Assembly: GCF_040760005.1 (NCBI RefSeq)
Contig: NZ_CP099760.1
Coordinates: forward strand, 459,001-523,000
DNA from: Pseudomonas sp. stari2
GTDB taxonomy: Bacteria; Pseudomonadota; Gammaproteobacteria; Pseudomonadales; Pseudomonadaceae
Reading direction: 5' to 3'
DNA length: 64,000 nucleotides
Shown here: positions 31,753-41,239 of the stretch, piece by piece
Numbering within the stretch: the first letter of the stretch is position 1
Layout: each line of letters opens with the position of its first letter
Notes under the pieces: generated by a model
Databases searched by the model: none
What the model was told of the DNA's origin: nothing
The model's input: the letters and a program-made list of their open reading frames with translations, nothing else
Translations under genes and position numbers: made by a program

Positions 31753-33753
31753 ATGAGTGCATCGTCTACCCCCGCCAGCGGTCTGGTACGGATGAATCCG
31801 CCGGTGTTCTGGTTCGCCGCGACGGTGATCCTGCTGTTCGGCCTGACGGTCATCGCCATGCCGGAACAGGCCGGCGCCTGGCTTCTCGAGGCGCAAAACT
31901 GGGCGGCCAACACGGTCGGCTGGTACTACATGCTCGCGATGACCCTGTATCTGGTCTTCGTGGTGGTCACCGCGTTATCGGGCTACGGCAAGATCAAACT
32001 CGGTGCCGACCACGACGAACCCGAATTCAGTTACCTGTCCTGGGCCGGCATGCTGTTCGCCGCCGGGATCAGCATCACGCTGTTTTTCTTCTGTGTGTCC
32101 GAACCGCTGACCCACATGCTCCAGCCACCACAAGGCGAGGCCGGTACGGCGGAGGCGGCGCGTCAGGCGATGCAGATCCTGTTTCTGCACTGGGGCCTGC
32201 ACGGCTGGGGCGTGTTCGCGTTCGTCGGCATGGCGCTGGCGTATTTCGCCTACCGGCACAACCTGCCGCTGGCCCTGCGTTCGGCGCTGTACCCGCTGAT
32301 CGGCAAGCGCATCAATGGCCCCATCGGTTACGCGGTGGACGGCTTCGGCATCATCGCCACGGTGTTCGGCCTCGGTGCGGACATGGGCTTCGGCGTCCTC
32401 CATCTCAACTCCGGTCTGGACTACCTGTTCGGCATCGCCCATACCCAGTGGATTCAGGTCGGCCTGATCACGTTGATGATGGGCGCGGCGATCATCGTGG
32501 CCGTCTCCGGCGTGGATAAAGGCGTGCGGGTCATGTCCGACATCAACATGCTGCTGGCCTGTGCGCTGCTGCTGTTCGTGTTGTTCGCCGGCCCCACACA
32601 GCATCTGCTCAACACGCTGATCCAGAACCTCGGCGACTACCTCGGCGCGTTGCCGATGAAGAGTTTCGACCTCTACGCCTACGACAAACCGAGCGACTGG
32701 CTCGGCGGCTGGACGGTGTTCTACTGGGCCTGGTGGATTGCATGGTCGCCGTTCGTGGGCCTGTTCATCGCACGGATTTCCCGTGGCCGGACCATCCGCG
32801 AATTCGTCTTCGGCGTGCTGCTGATTCCGCTCGGTTTCACCCTGGCGTGGATGTCGATCTTCGGCAACAGCGCCATCGATCAGGTGCTCAACCACGGCAT
32901 GTCGGCACTGGGCATGTCGGCTCTCGACAACCCGTCGATGACCCTTTACCTGCTGCTGGAAACCTATCCGTGGAGCAAGACCGTCATCGCGGTGACGGTG
33001 TTCATCAGCTTCGTGTTCTTCGTCACCTCTGCCGACTCCGGCACCGTGGTGCTCTCGACCCTGTCGGCCAAGGGCGGCAACCCGGATGAAGACGGGCCGA
33101 AATGGCTGCGGGTGTTCTGGGGCGCGATGACCGCGCTGATCACCAGTGCGCTGCTGTTCTCCGGCAGCATCGATGCATTGAAATCAGCGGTGGTGCTGAC
33201 CTCGCTGCCGTTCTCGCTGATTTTGCTGCTGATGATGTGGGGCCTGCACAAAGCCTTCTATCTGGAGTCGCAGAAGCAGATCGCGCAACTGCATTCGCTG
33301 GCGCCGGTCTCCGGCTCACGACGCGGCAAGGGCGGCTGGCGTCAGCGCCTGAGCCAGGCCGTGCACTTCCCGTCGCGGGACGAGGTGTACCGCTTCATGG
33401 ACACCACGGTGAAACCGGCCATCGAAGAAGTGACGGCGGTGTTCGTCGAGAAGGGGCTGAATGTCGTTACGCAACCCGATCCGGCTCATGACAGCGTCAG
33501 CCTGGAAATCGGTCATGGCGAGCTGCACCCGTTCATCTATCAGGTGCAGATGCGCGGTTACTTCACGCCATCGTTCGCCCATGGCGGCATGGGCTCCAAG
33601 CAGCTCAACAACCGCCGCTACTATCGCGCCGAAGTGCATCTGAGCGAGGGCAGTCAGGACTACGATCTGGTCGGTTACACCAAAGAGCAGATCATCAACG
33701 ACATCCTCGATCAGTACGAACGGCACATGCAGTTCCTGCATCTGGTGCGTTGA
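31753..33753 (+). CDS. betT: Choline transporter BetT (BCCT family)
   Basis: This 666-residue inner-membrane symporter has twelve helices in the first 500 residues, with the BCCT signature region YWAWWIAWSPFVGLFIARISRG and SADSGTVVLSTLS. The C-terminal tail of about 150 residues after the last helix is cytoplasmic, as in osmosensing BetT proteins; it ends ILDQYERHMQFLHLV. It imports choline for glycine betaine synthesis or as a carbon and nitrogen source. GAGGTG precedes the ATG at suitable distance. A near-perfect BetI-like operator upstream supports choline control. betIBA is not in the window. Confidence 0.92.
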   Translation: MSASSTPASGLVRMNPPVFWFAATVILLFGLTVIAMPEQAGAWLLEAQNWAANTVGWYYMLAMTLYLVFVVVTALSGYGKIKLGADHDEPEFSYLSWAGMLFAAGISITLFFFCVSEPLTHMLQPPQGEAGTAEAARQAMQILFLHWGLHGWGVFAFVGMALAYFAYRHNLPLALRSALYPLIGKRINGPIGYAVDGFGIIATVFGLGADMGFGVLHLNSGLDYLFGIAHTQWIQVGLITLMMGAAIIVAVSGVDKGVRVMSDINMLLACALLLFVLFAGPTQHLLNTLIQNLGDYLGALPMKSFDLYAYDKPSDWLGGWTVFYWAWWIAWSPFVGLFIARISRGRTIREFVFGVLLIPLGFTLAWMSIFGNSAIDQVLNHGMSALGMSALDNPSMTLYLLLETYPWSKTVIAVTVFISFVFFVTSADSGTVVLSTLSAKGGNPDEDGPKWLRVFWGAMTALITSALLFSGSIDALKSAVVLTSLPFSLILLLMMWGLHKAFYLESQKQIAQLHSLAPVSGSRRGKGGWRQRLSQAVHFPSRDEVYRFMDTTVKPAIEEVTAVFVEKGLNVVTQPDPAHDSVSLEIGHGELHPFIYQVQMRGYFTPSFAHGGMGSKQLNNRRYYRAEVHLSEGSQDYDLVGYTKEQIINDILDQYERHMQFLHLVR

Positions 33754-33777
33754 TCGAAGCAGGGCGCCGGGACGGAT

Positions 33778-34038
33778 TCAGGTCTCGGCGCTCAGCACCA
33801 TGAACAGCACCATCGCCGCAATCGGCACGCCGAACACGGCACTGCCGATGGCAATCTCCGACCCCAGCGGCTGCCCGGTGTGCACCACGCCGACCGCACC
33901 ATTGATCACCGTCAACGCCAGCCACAACGCCGCGAAGCCATAGGCCAGCGTCTGCCGGCTGAAGCCGATGCGCTCGCCGATATAGAACATCAGCGCCAGC
34001 AGGATCAGGCCGAAGAAGATGATGATTGCGGTGTGCAT
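33778..34038 (-). CDS. Small inner-membrane protein, unknown function
   Basis: This 86-residue protein is mostly three hydrophobic segments (MHTAIIIFFGLILLALMFYI, a middle helix with LAYGFAALWLALTVINGAVGVV, and a last one VFGVPIAAMVLFMVLSAE). I do not recognise a named family. The start at 34038 begins directly with the first helix; an in-frame ATG at 34095 would add 19 polar residues and has no better ribosome site. It is convergent with betT with 24 bases between stops. Confidence 0.65.
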   Translation of the reverse strand: MHTAIIIFFGLILLALMFYIGERIGFSRQTLAYGFAALWLALTVINGAVGVVHTGQPLGSEIAIGSAVFGVPIAAMVLFMVLSAET

Positions 34039-34271
34039 GGTGGGTTTCGCCTGAAGGTTGGGGGATGAAAGAGTGACTTTGCATCTGTTGAGCATAGGTC
34101 AGCCTTCAATCCTTTCTCTCGCCAGCCTTCGGGGCTGCATCGACGATGGGCAGATTTTTTTGAAACGTTTCAGCAATTGGTCGTATCACGGGTCTATCGG
34201 TGTTCCACACGGCGTATGCTGGGCGGCCTGTGAAAGTCGATACCCGTTCAAGACCGACAAGAGAGGATTCG

Positions 34272-35309
34272 ATGACTTACACCGCTGCCGAAAACCGCTA
34301 TGACTCCATCCCTTACCGCCGCGTCGGACGCAGCGGTCTGGTGCTGCCGGCGCTGTCCCTGGGCCTGTGGCACAACTTCGGCGACAGCACGCCGATCGAC
34401 ACCCAGCGCGCGTTGCTGCGCACTGCGTTCGACCTGGGGATCAACCACTTCGACCTGGCCAACAACTACGGCCCGCCCTACGGCAGCGCCGAGACCAATT
34501 TCGGTCGCCTGCTGCGCGAAGACTTCAAGCAGTATCGCGATGAGCTGATCATCTCCAGCAAGGCCGGTTGGGACATGTGGCCCGGCCCTTACGGCCAGGG
34601 CGGCGGTTCGCGTAAATACGTGCTGGCGAGCCTCGACCAGAGCCTGCAACGCCTCGGTCTGGACTATGTGGATATCTTCTATTCGCACCGCTTCGACCCG
34701 GACACCCCGCTGGAAGAAACCGCCAGCGCCCTCGCCACTGCGGTACAGCAGGGCAAGGCTTTGTACATCGGTATTTCGTCGTACTCCGGGGTGAAAACCC
34801 GCGAAATCGCCGCGCTGCTCAAAGAGTGGAAGGTGCCGTTGTTGATTCATCAGCCGGCCTACAACCTGCTCAATCGCTGGGTGGAAAAGGACCTGCTCGA
34901 CACCACCGACGAGCTCGGCACCGGCGTGATTGCATTCACCCCGCTGGCGCAGGGTCTGCTGACCGACAAATACCTCAACGGCGTGCCGGCGGATGCGCGG
35001 GTCAATCGTCCGGGCGGTGGTTCGTTGCAGGCTTCGCACTTGTCCGAGGCCAACATCGCTCACGTGCGGGCATTGAATGAAATCGCCAAGCGTCGTGGCC
35101 AGAGCCTGGCGCAACTGGCATTGGCGTGGACGCTGCGGGATCCGCGAGTGACCTCGGCGCTGATCGGCGCGAGCCGGCCGGAGCAGATTGTCGAGAACGT
35201 CGGGGCGTTGAAAAATCTGAGTTTCAGTGCGCAGGAGTTGGCGGAGATTGACCGGTTTGCCCAGGAAGGTGGGATCAATCTTTGGGAAAAGCCTTCGACG
35301 GCGGAATAA
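34272..35309 (+). CDS. Aldo/keto reductase, YghZ/Gpr group
   Basis: This 345-residue protein opens YRRVGRSGLVLPALSLGLWHNFG and has the AKR catalytic tetrad in context: Asp and Tyr in HFDLANNYGPPYGSAE, Lys in IISSKAGWDMWPGPYG, and His in VDIFYSHRFDPDTPLEET. FTPLAQGLLTDKYLNG and LIGASRPEQIVENVGAL form the NADPH end. The WPGPYGQGGGSRKY loop is typical of E. coli YghZ (L-glyceraldehyde 3-phosphate reductase, methylglyoxal detoxification). GAGAGGATTCG precedes the start at 34272. Monocistronic, followed by palindrome copy 4. Confidence 0.88.
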   Translation: MTYTAAENRYDSIPYRRVGRSGLVLPALSLGLWHNFGDSTPIDTQRALLRTAFDLGINHFDLANNYGPPYGSAETNFGRLLREDFKQYRDELIISSKAGWDMWPGPYGQGGGSRKYVLASLDQSLQRLGLDYVDIFYSHRFDPDTPLEETASALATAVQQGKALYIGISSYSGVKTREIAALLKEWKVPLLIHQPAYNLLNRWVEKDLLDTTDELGTGVIAFTPLAQGLLTDKYLNGVPADARVNRPGGGSLQASHLSEANIAHVRALNEIAKRRGQSLAQLALAWTLRDPRVTSALIGASRPEQIVENVGALKNLSFSAQELAEIDRFAQEGGINLWEKPSTAE

Positions 35310-35317
35310 CAGAACGC

Positions 35318-35350
35318 TGATCGTTCCCACGCGGAGCGTGGGAACGATCA
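35318..35350. repeat. GTTCCC-type palindrome, copy 4
   Basis: TGATCGTTCCCACGC-GGA-GCGTGGGAACGATCA, a perfect 15-bp stem placed 9 bases after one stop codon and 8 bases from the stop of the convergent tauD. Followed on the plus strand by AAAAA, on the minus strand preceded by TTTTT, so it can serve as a terminator for both genes. Confidence 0.85.
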
Positions 35351-35357
35351 AAAAGGC

Positions 35358-36200
35358 TCAACGAAAAAACGGCACATCCCCCAACACCGTCGCCCGCTGC
35401 ATCACCCGCCGCGCCGGGCGGTAATCATCCACCGCGTAATGCTGCGTCACGCGGTTGTCCCAGAACGCGATGTCATCCTTCTGCCAACGCCAGCGAATGG
35501 TGAATTCCGGCCGCGTCGCGTGGGCGAACAGAAACTTCAGCACCGCTTCACTCTCGGTTTCCGACAACTCATTGATCTTCGATGTGAAGCCTTCGTTGAC
35601 GAACAGCGAACGGCGTCCGCTCACCGGGTGCGTACGAATCACCGGATGCGACAGCGGTGGATTCTTGCGCCGCGCCTCTTCCCACTGCGCCAATGCCTCA
35701 GGCGTGTTGCCATAGCGTTCCAGCGGAAACGAGCGGGTGAAATCGTGAGTCGCAGTCAGCCCTTCGAGCATCGCCTTCATCGGCGCCGACAGCGCTTCAT
35801 AGGCTGCAATCCCGCTGGCCCACAACGTGTCGCCACCAAACTCCGGCAACAGCTTGGCGCTGAGCACCGCGCCCATGGCCGGGGTCGGCAGGAAGGTCAC
35901 GTCGGTGTGCCAGATTGCGTTGTCGCGCACGTCGGTGACGGCGGTGTCGAGGATCAGCACTTCCGGTTGTTCAGGCACATTCGGGTAGATCGGGTGAATG
36001 TGCAGATCGCCGAAATAGTGCGCGAAGCGCGCCTGTTGCGAAGGCTCGATCGGCTGATTGCGGAAGAACAGCACCTGGTATTTGAGCAGTGCCTGCTCAA
36101 TGGCGTCGCGCTGTTCCAGGGTCAGCGGCTGGCTGATGTCGACGCCGCTGATCTGTGCGCCGAGGGCCGAGCTTAACGGGGTGATGTTCAGGCTGCTCAT
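35358..36200 (-). CDS. tauD: Taurine dioxygenase
   Basis: This 280-residue 2-oxoglutarate/Fe(II) dioxygenase releases sulfite from taurine. The facial triad is visible: HTDVTF supplies His and Asp, and [16 protein letters not shown] supplies the distal His and the 2-oxoglutarate arginine. [18 protein letters not shown] and FARNQP-like [18 protein letters not shown] are family blocks. The start at 36200 gives the usual length; a TTG five codons upstream is possible. It follows tauC after 57 bases as the last gene of tauABCD. An AtsK-type alkylsulfatase is an alternative, but the tauABC context favours taurine. Confidence 0.92.
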   Translation of the reverse strand: MSSLNITPLSSALGAQISGVDISQPLTLEQRDAIEQALLKYQVLFFRNQPIEPSQQARFAHYFGDLHIHPIYPNVPEQPEVLILDTAVTDVRDNAIWHTDVTFLPTPAMGAVLSAKLLPEFGGDTLWASGIAAYEALSAPMKAMLEGLTATHDFTRSFPLERYGNTPEALAQWEEARRKNPPLSHPVIRTHPVSGRRSLFVNEGFTSKINELSETESEAVLKFLFAHATRPEFTIRWRWQKDDIAFWDNRVTQHYAVDDYRPARRVMQRATVLGDVPFFR

Positions 36201-36257
36201 GGTGGTTCTCTTCAATTCCGGGGCCCCGAAACTGTCGGGGTAGTCAGTGCTGAAAAA

Positions 36258-37097
36258 TCAGTGGGCCTGGCCGTGCCACGGCACCAGTTTGCGTTGCAGG
36301 GCGCGCAGGCCCATCTCCATCGCGAAGGCGATCAGGGCGATGACCAGAATCCCCAGCACCACCACATCGGTGACCAGGAACTGCGCAGCCGACTGCACCA
36401 TGAAGCCCAGGCCGCTGGTGGCCGCGATCAGTTCGGCGGCGACCAGCGTCGACCAGCCGACACCGAGGCCAATGCGCACACCCGTCAGAATGTCCGGCAG
36501 GGCACTTGGCAAAATCACGTGGCGGATCAGTTGTGCGCGGGTGGCGCCAAGCGATTGCGCGGCGCGCAGTTTGGCCGGGTCGACGGTGCGCACGCCGGTG
36601 GCGGTGGCAATCGCGATCGGGGCAAAAATCGCCAGGTAGATCAGCAGCACTTTTGACAACTCGCCGATGCCGCACCAGATCACGATCAGCGGCAGATAGG
36701 CGAGTGGCGGAATCGGCCGGTAGAACTCGATCAGCGGATCGAGCACGCCACGGGCGATGCGGTTGGCGCCGATGGCAATGCCCACCGGCACGGCGGTCAG
36801 AATCGCAAAGCCGAGGCCCAGACCGATGCGGCTCAGGCTCGCGCCCAAGTGCTGCCACAACGTCGAATCCATGTAGCCCGACGTCGCCAGCAACCAGCCT
36901 TTTTGCAACACGGCCGAAGGTGGCGGCAGGAACAGCGGTTCGATGACGCCGGTGGCGGTTACGGCCCACCAGATCACCAGCAACGCAAACAGGGTCAGCA
37001 GGCTGATCCAGCGGGTACTGAGGCTGCGGCGCACGGGAATCACCACCGAGGTGGCGGCAGGTTTTACTGCGGTGGCGGAAACGTCGTAACTGCTCAT
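36258..37097 (-). CDS. tauC: Taurine ABC transporter permease
   Basis: This 279-residue SsuC/TauC-type inner-membrane protein has about six helices and the docking loop [53 protein letters not shown] is the family block. It overlaps tauB by four bases (ATGA). Part of tauABCD on the minus strand. Confidence 0.93.
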   Translation of the reverse strand: MSSYDVSATAVKPAATSVVIPVRRSLSTRWISLLTLFALLVIWWAVTATGVIEPLFLPPPSAVLQKGWLLATSGYMDSTLWQHLGASLSRIGLGLGFAILTAVPVGIAIGANRIARGVLDPLIEFYRPIPPLAYLPLIVIWCGIGELSKVLLIYLAIFAPIAIATATGVRTVDPAKLRAAQSLGATRAQLIRHVILPSALPDILTGVRIGLGVGWSTLVAAELIAATSGLGFMVQSAAQFLVTDVVVLGILVIALIAFAMEMGLRALQRKLVPWHGQAH

Positions 37098-37888
37098 GCG
37101 CGCTCCTGCCGTTGAACGGCGCTGCGTTGCGAGAACACTTTGGCGAGCACGTGTTCGCGGGTTTCGATGAAGCGCGGATCGGACTTGATCGCCCGCGCCG
37201 ATTCGCCGGCGGCGTAGCGCTTGCCGAAATCCAGGTGCAGGCGCTCGACGATCTGCCCAGGATTCGGCGCGAGCAGAATCAGGTCAGTGGCGAGGAACAC
37301 CGCTTCTTCAATGTCGTGGGTAATCAGGAACACCGGTTTGGCGGTGCGTTGCCAGACTTGCAGCAACAGCTCCTGCATCTGTTCGCGGGTGAAGGCGTCG
37401 AGGGCGCCGAAGGGTTCGTCCATCAGCAGCACACGCGGGTCAGCCGCGAGGGCGCGAGCGAGGCCGACACGTTGCTTCTGGCCACCGGAAAGCTGCCAGA
37501 TACGACGCTTTTCAAACCCGGAAAGATCGACCAGCGCGAGCATTTCCCGGGCGATCTGTTCGCGTTTGTCCTTGGCCACACCGGCCAGTTCGAGACCGAA
37601 GGCAACGTTGGCCAGCACGTCCTGCCAGGGCAGCAGGGCGTCGTCCTGGAACACCACGCCGCGCTCGGCGCTCGGGCCTTTGACCGGCACGTTGTCGAGG
37701 GTGATACGACCGGCGCTCGGTTCGACGAAACCGGCAATCAGGTTCAACAGCGAAGTCTTGCCACTGCCGGACGGGCCGAGGGCCACCAGCAATTGCTGAG
37801 GGCCGAGGGTCAGGGAAATGTCGGACAGTACCGGTTCAGGGCTGCCGGGATACTGTGCGCTGATGCGCTCCAGCTGTAGCAAGGCCAT
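37094..37888 (-). CDS. tauB: Taurine ABC transporter ATP-binding protein
   Basis: This 264-residue ATPase has Walker [28 protein letters not shown], signature LSGGQKQR, Walker [17 protein letters not shown] and H-loop LITHDIEEA, the SsuB/TauB pattern. The start [15 protein letters not shown] at 37888 is preceded by GGGAG; the frame is open 48 codons further but that stretch overlaps tauA. It lies 16 bases after tauA. Confidence 0.93.
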   Translation of the reverse strand: MALLQLERISAQYPGSPEPVLSDISLTLGPQQLLVALGPSGSGKTSLLNLIAGFVEPSAGRITLDNVPVKGPSAERGVVFQDDALLPWQDVLANVAFGLELAGVAKDKREQIAREMLALVDLSGFEKRRIWQLSGGQKQRVGLARALAADPRVLLMDEPFGALDAFTREQMQELLLQVWQRTAKPVFLITHDIEEAVFLATDLILLAPNPGQIVERLHLDFGKRYAAGESARAIKSDPRFIETREHVLAKVFSQRSAVQRQERA

Positions 37889-37904
37889 CGCAATTAACTC
37901 CCGA

Positions 37905-38882
37905 TCAGTTGGTGATGTACTTGGGGGTGACGTACGGCGCGTAGTCCGGCAGTACCGCTTCGACCTTGCCTTGCTCCTTGAGGAACGCAGCGGTGTCGGT
38001 GATGGCTTTGGTGGTCGGCGCGCCGAGGTCACTGACCTGATCCGCCGCCAGCGGGTAGACGTTGCCTTGCAGCAGCAATGGAATGTCGCTGGCCTTGGCG
38101 CCGGACAGTTTCACCAGTTTGTCGACGTTGCTCTTATTGGCGATCCAGGCTTTCGGATCCTTGCGGTAGTCGGCGTAGGCGTCGAGGGTGACCTTGGCGA
38201 ATGCAGTGACGATTTCCGGATGCTTCTCGGCGAAGTCCTTGCGCACGATCCACGCATCGAAAGTCGGCGCGCCGAACTTGGCCAGTTCGCCGGAGGTGAT
38301 CAGCACTTTGCCGTTTTCCTTGGCCACGCCCAGCGCCGGATCCCAAACGTAAGTGGCATCGATGTCACCGCGTTTCCACGCGGCAATGATCGCTGGCGGG
38401 GCGAGGTTGAGGACGGTGACTTTCGAAGGATCGATGTTCCAGTGCTTGAGCGCGGCCAGCAGGCTGTAGTGCCCGGTGGACACGAACGGCACGGCGATTT
38501 TCTTGCCGACCAGATCCTGCGGCGTCTTGATGCCGGAGCCGTCGCGGGCGACCAGCGCTTCGGCGGCGCCGATCTGGGTGGCGATGAGGAAGGTTTCCAC
38601 CGGGACTTTGCGGGTGACGGCAGCGGTCAGCGGGCTGGAACCGAGGTAGCCGATCTGCACGTCGCCGGACGCGATGGCCGAGATGACGTCCGCGCCGTTG
38701 TCGAACTTGCGCCAGCTGATGTCGGCCTTGGTGGCTTTCTCGTAGGCGCCGTCGGCCTGGGCGACTTTTGCCGGGTCGACGGTGGTCTGGTAGGCGACGG
38801 TGAGGTCGGCGGCCTGGGCCAGGAAACTCGCAGCGGCCAGAGAGGCCACGGCCAGCAGGCGAAGCGGGACATTCAGTTTCAT
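37905..38882 (-). CDS. tauA: Taurine-binding periplasmic protein
   Basis: This 325-residue protein has a signal peptide ending SFLAQA before ADLTV. Family blocks are [71 protein letters not shown] and [10 protein letters not shown]. TauA delivers taurine to TauBC. GGAG precedes ATG at 38882. First gene of tauABCD; an AT-rich box of the shared sulfur type lies 70-90 bases upstream. Confidence 0.93.
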   Translation of the reverse strand: MKLNVPLRLLAVASLAAASFLAQAADLTVAYQTTVDPAKVAQADGAYEKATKADISWRKFDNGADVISAIASGDVQIGYLGSSPLTAAVTRKVPVETFLIATQIGAAEALVARDGSGIKTPQDLVGKKIAVPFVSTGHYSLLAALKHWNIDPSKVTVLNLAPPAIIAAWKRGDIDATYVWDPALGVAKENGKVLITSGELAKFGAPTFDAWIVRKDFAEKHPEIVTAFAKVTLDAYADYRKDPKAWIANKSNVDKLVKLSGAKASDIPLLLQGNVYPLAADQVSDLGAPTTKAITDTAAFLKEQGKVEAVLPDYAPYVTPKYITN

Positions 38883-38948
38883 TGAAGAGCTCCATATCAG
38901 GCGACCGAGGATCGGCGTGAAAGGAGACTAAATGATCTAAGAAACTAA

Positions 38949-38971
38949 AAATAAATAACTTTTTAGACTTA
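38949..38971 (-). promoter_or_regulatory. AT-rich box upstream of tauABCD
   Basis: On the minus strand TAAGTCTAAAAAGTTATTTA then TTT. It matches the TCTWAAMGTTATTTA part of the box at 25579. Taurine operons are CysB/Cbl targets in other bacteria, which makes an activator site plausible. Confidence 0.42.
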
Positions 38972-39004
38972 GCTTATGAGCGGAAAAATCTAAGGGAGAG
39001 AACG

Positions 39005-39044
39005 TGATCGTTCCCACGTGGACGGTTCGACGTGGGAACGATCA
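39005..39044. repeat. GTTCCC-type palindrome, copy 5
   Basis: TGATCGTTCCCACGT (39005-39019) and its exact complement ACGTGGGAACGATCA (39030-39044) with a 10-base loop, ending 13 bases after the gshA stop codon (minus strand). Confidence 0.82.
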
Positions 39045-39056
39045 GAGGAGGAGGTG

Positions 39057-40640
39057 TCAGTTGCTGATCGCCAGAATACTTGCCTGATACGACCCGACAA
39101 ACACGTCGAAATCCCCCACCTCGTTCTGCTCCAGTTCAGCCTGTTGCGCCAGCGATGACCGTGCCAGCTCTTCGAACTTCGCCTGTTCGTCAGCCGCCAA
39201 TGGCTCGCTGCGGAAGAACTCGGCGTGGGCCTGGCTCTGGCGCAGGGAGAATTGCGCGAAGCTTTCCTTGTGCTCGGCCATCGCTGCCAACACCTGGGCC
39301 GACGGGGTCAGGGACGAATCCTTGACCTTGGCCAGTTGTGCGTCGAGTGCCTTGCTGTGAGCATCGCCGCCATGGCTTTGATCCAGCAGCGCCGCCAGCG
39401 GAGCGATTTTTTCCAGCAGCTCTGCCGCCCATTCCTTCATGTCGACCGGTTGGCCGTCGCGCTGCAATTGCAGGCCTGGGCGACGACCTTCCTTGACCAC
39501 GCTGAGGAAGTTGGAGGTGGCGTTGCCGCAGCTGATGTTGGTCAGCAGCGGGCTGTCGTTCAGCGCGCAGTACAGCAGGAACGCGTCGAGGAAGCGCGAC
39601 TCGGTGAGGTCGATGCCCATCGGCAGGAACGGGTTGATGTCCAGGCAGCGCACTTCGACGTACTGGATGCCACGGGCCATCAAGGCCTGGATCGGCCGCT
39701 CGCCGGTGTAGGTCACGCGTTTCGGGCGGATGTTCGAGTAGTACTCGTTTTCGATTTGCAGGATGTTGGTGTTCAGTTGCACCCACTCGCCATCCTGGTG
39801 CGTCCCGACTTCGACGTACGGCGCGTACGGCGTGGCCACAGCCTTGCGCAGGCTGTCGGTGTAGCTTGCCAGGTCGTTGTAACACGGCGTCAGGCCGGCC
39901 TGGGCGTTGCTCTGGTAACCAAGGTCGCTCATGCGCAGGCTGGTGGCGTAGGGCAGGTACAGGGTGTCCGGATCCAGCTGTTCCAGCTGATGCGAACGGC
40001 CGCGCAGGAACCCCGCGTCCAGCGCTGGCGAAGCACCGAACAGATACATCAGCAGCCAGCTGTAGCGGCGGAAGTTGCGGATCAGCGCGATATAGGACGA
40101 CGACTGGAAATCCCGGTCGGTGCCGACGAAGCCTTCGGCTTCTTTCAGCAGCGGCCAGAGTTTTTCCGGCAGGGAGAAGTTGTAGTGAATCCCGGCAATG
40201 CACTGCATGGTCTTGCCGTAACGCAGGGCCAGGCCCTTGCGGTAGACGTACTTGAGCTGACCGATGTTGGAGGTGCCGTAATAGGCGATCGGGATGTCTT
40301 CCTCGGCCGGCAACGGGCACGGCATCGATGGACTCCACAGGTACTCGTTGCCGAGTTTGCTGTAGGCAAAGCGATGAATCTTGTCCAGGCTCGCCAGCGT
40401 GTCGGCCGGGTCTGGCAGGGCAGGCGTGATGAACTCCAGCAGCGACTCGGAATAGTCGGTCGTGATCTGTTCGTTGGTCAGCGCGGAACCCAGGCTTTCG
40501 GGGTGCGGCGTTTGCGCCAGTCGACCCTCGCCGGTCACGCGCAGGCATTCACGTTCGATGCCGTGCAGGCACTGTTCGAGCAGAGAGAGGTTGGCGCGCT
40601 CACCGAGCAGAGCCAGGCGGCGGTTGAGAAGTTCGCTCAA
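39057..40640 (-). CDS. gshA: Glutamate-cysteine ligase
   Basis: This 527-residue enzyme makes gamma-glutamylcysteine, the first step of glutathione synthesis. Family blocks include [72 protein letters not shown] and [11 protein letters not shown]. The preferred start is TTG at 40640, giving [13 protein letters not shown] and a length of 527; AAGGAATCCAAA precedes it at good spacing. A GTG five codons upstream overlaps that ribosome site. Placed here, it uses cysteine made by the neighbouring sulfur genes, though it is a housekeeping gene in all pseudomonads. Confidence 0.93.
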   Translation of the reverse strand: MSELLNRRLALLGERANLSLLEQCLHGIERECLRVTGEGRLAQTPHPESLGSALTNEQITTDYSESLLEFITPALPDPADTLASLDKIHRFAYSKLGNEYLWSPSMPCPLPAEEDIPIAYYGTSNIGQLKYVYRKGLALRYGKTMQCIAGIHYNFSLPEKLWPLLKEAEGFVGTDRDFQSSSYIALIRNFRRYSWLLMYLFGASPALDAGFLRGRSHQLEQLDPDTLYLPYATSLRMSDLGYQSNAQAGLTPCYNDLASYTDSLRKAVATPYAPYVEVGTHQDGEWVQLNTNILQIENEYYSNIRPKRVTYTGERPIQALMARGIQYVEVRCLDINPFLPMGIDLTESRFLDAFLLYCALNDSPLLTNISCGNATSNFLSVVKEGRRPGLQLQRDGQPVDMKEWAAELLEKIAPLAALLDQSHGGDAHSKALDAQLAKVKDSSLTPSAQVLAAMAEHKESFAQFSLRQSQAHAEFFRSEPLAADEQAKFEELARSSLAQQAELEQNEVGDFDVFVGSYQASILAISN

Positions 40641-40855
40641 TTTGGATTCCTTCACGCGTCAGTCGCCCCAATATGGGGGTGGGCAGGACGGTCTACAAGG
40701 GTGAAGTTGAAACTGGCGTTTTCGCCTGGTTTTTCGGGCCATGAAAGCCCCATTGGAAACGCCAACTTCAGTCCCTGAATCTGGCAGACGCGGGCGAGGA
40801 AAACTCCGACGCTGCGATCACAGCGCCGAAATTAACTCAAAATGATGAACAACAT

Positions 40856-41239
40856 CTACAGGACAGCGAACGTGCCTTGTGCTTTTGCGACCAGTTTGTC
40901 GCCCTGCATCACGTCGGCTTCGACCACCAGCGTGCGCCGGCCCGGGTGGATCACCCGCGCCGTGCACATCACCTCGCCTTCGGAGACGGCGCGGATGTAG
41001 TTGATCTTGCACTCGATCGTCGCACTCTGCTGGTCAAAGCCGTGGGTGCTGGAACAGGCCAGCCCCATGGCGATATCGACCAGACTGAACAGCGCGCCGC
41101 CGTGCAGCTTGCCGCCACGGTTGCGCAGTTCCGGTTCCAGCGCCAGGGCGACCTGTGCCACCCCGGTTTCCAGGCTGTGCAGGCGGCAGCCCAACAGCTT
41201 GAAAAACGCGCTCTCGACGAGCCCGGCCGGAATCTCCAT
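40856..41239 (-). CDS. PaaI-type hotdog thioesterase
   Basis: This 127-residue protein has the 4HBT/PaaI hotdog pattern: LRNRGGKLHGGALFSLVDIAMGLACSS, IECKINYIRAVSEGEVMCTARVIHPGRRT and VEADVMQGDKLVAKAQGTFAVL. Such enzymes hydrolyse aryl- or acyl-CoA thioesters; the substrate is unknown. Its ATG overlaps the tex stop (TGATG), so it is translated with tex on one message. The pairing may only reflect conserved operon structure. Confidence 0.88.
   Translation of the reverse strand: MEIPAGLVESAFFKLLGCRLHSLETGVAQVALALEPELRNRGGKLHGGALFSLVDIAMGLACSSTHGFDQQSATIECKINYIRAVSEGEVMCTARVIHPGRRTLVVEADVMQGDKLVAKAQGTFAVL

Noticed and set aside
31651..31896. 81-codon minus-strand frame across the betT promoter
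   Set aside because: It runs through the BetI-like operator and betT start with no ribosome site or recognisable domain.
39225..40778. 517-codon plus-strand open frame opposite gshA
   Set aside because: Antisense shadow; gshA motifs and the correct 527-residue length lie on the minus strand.
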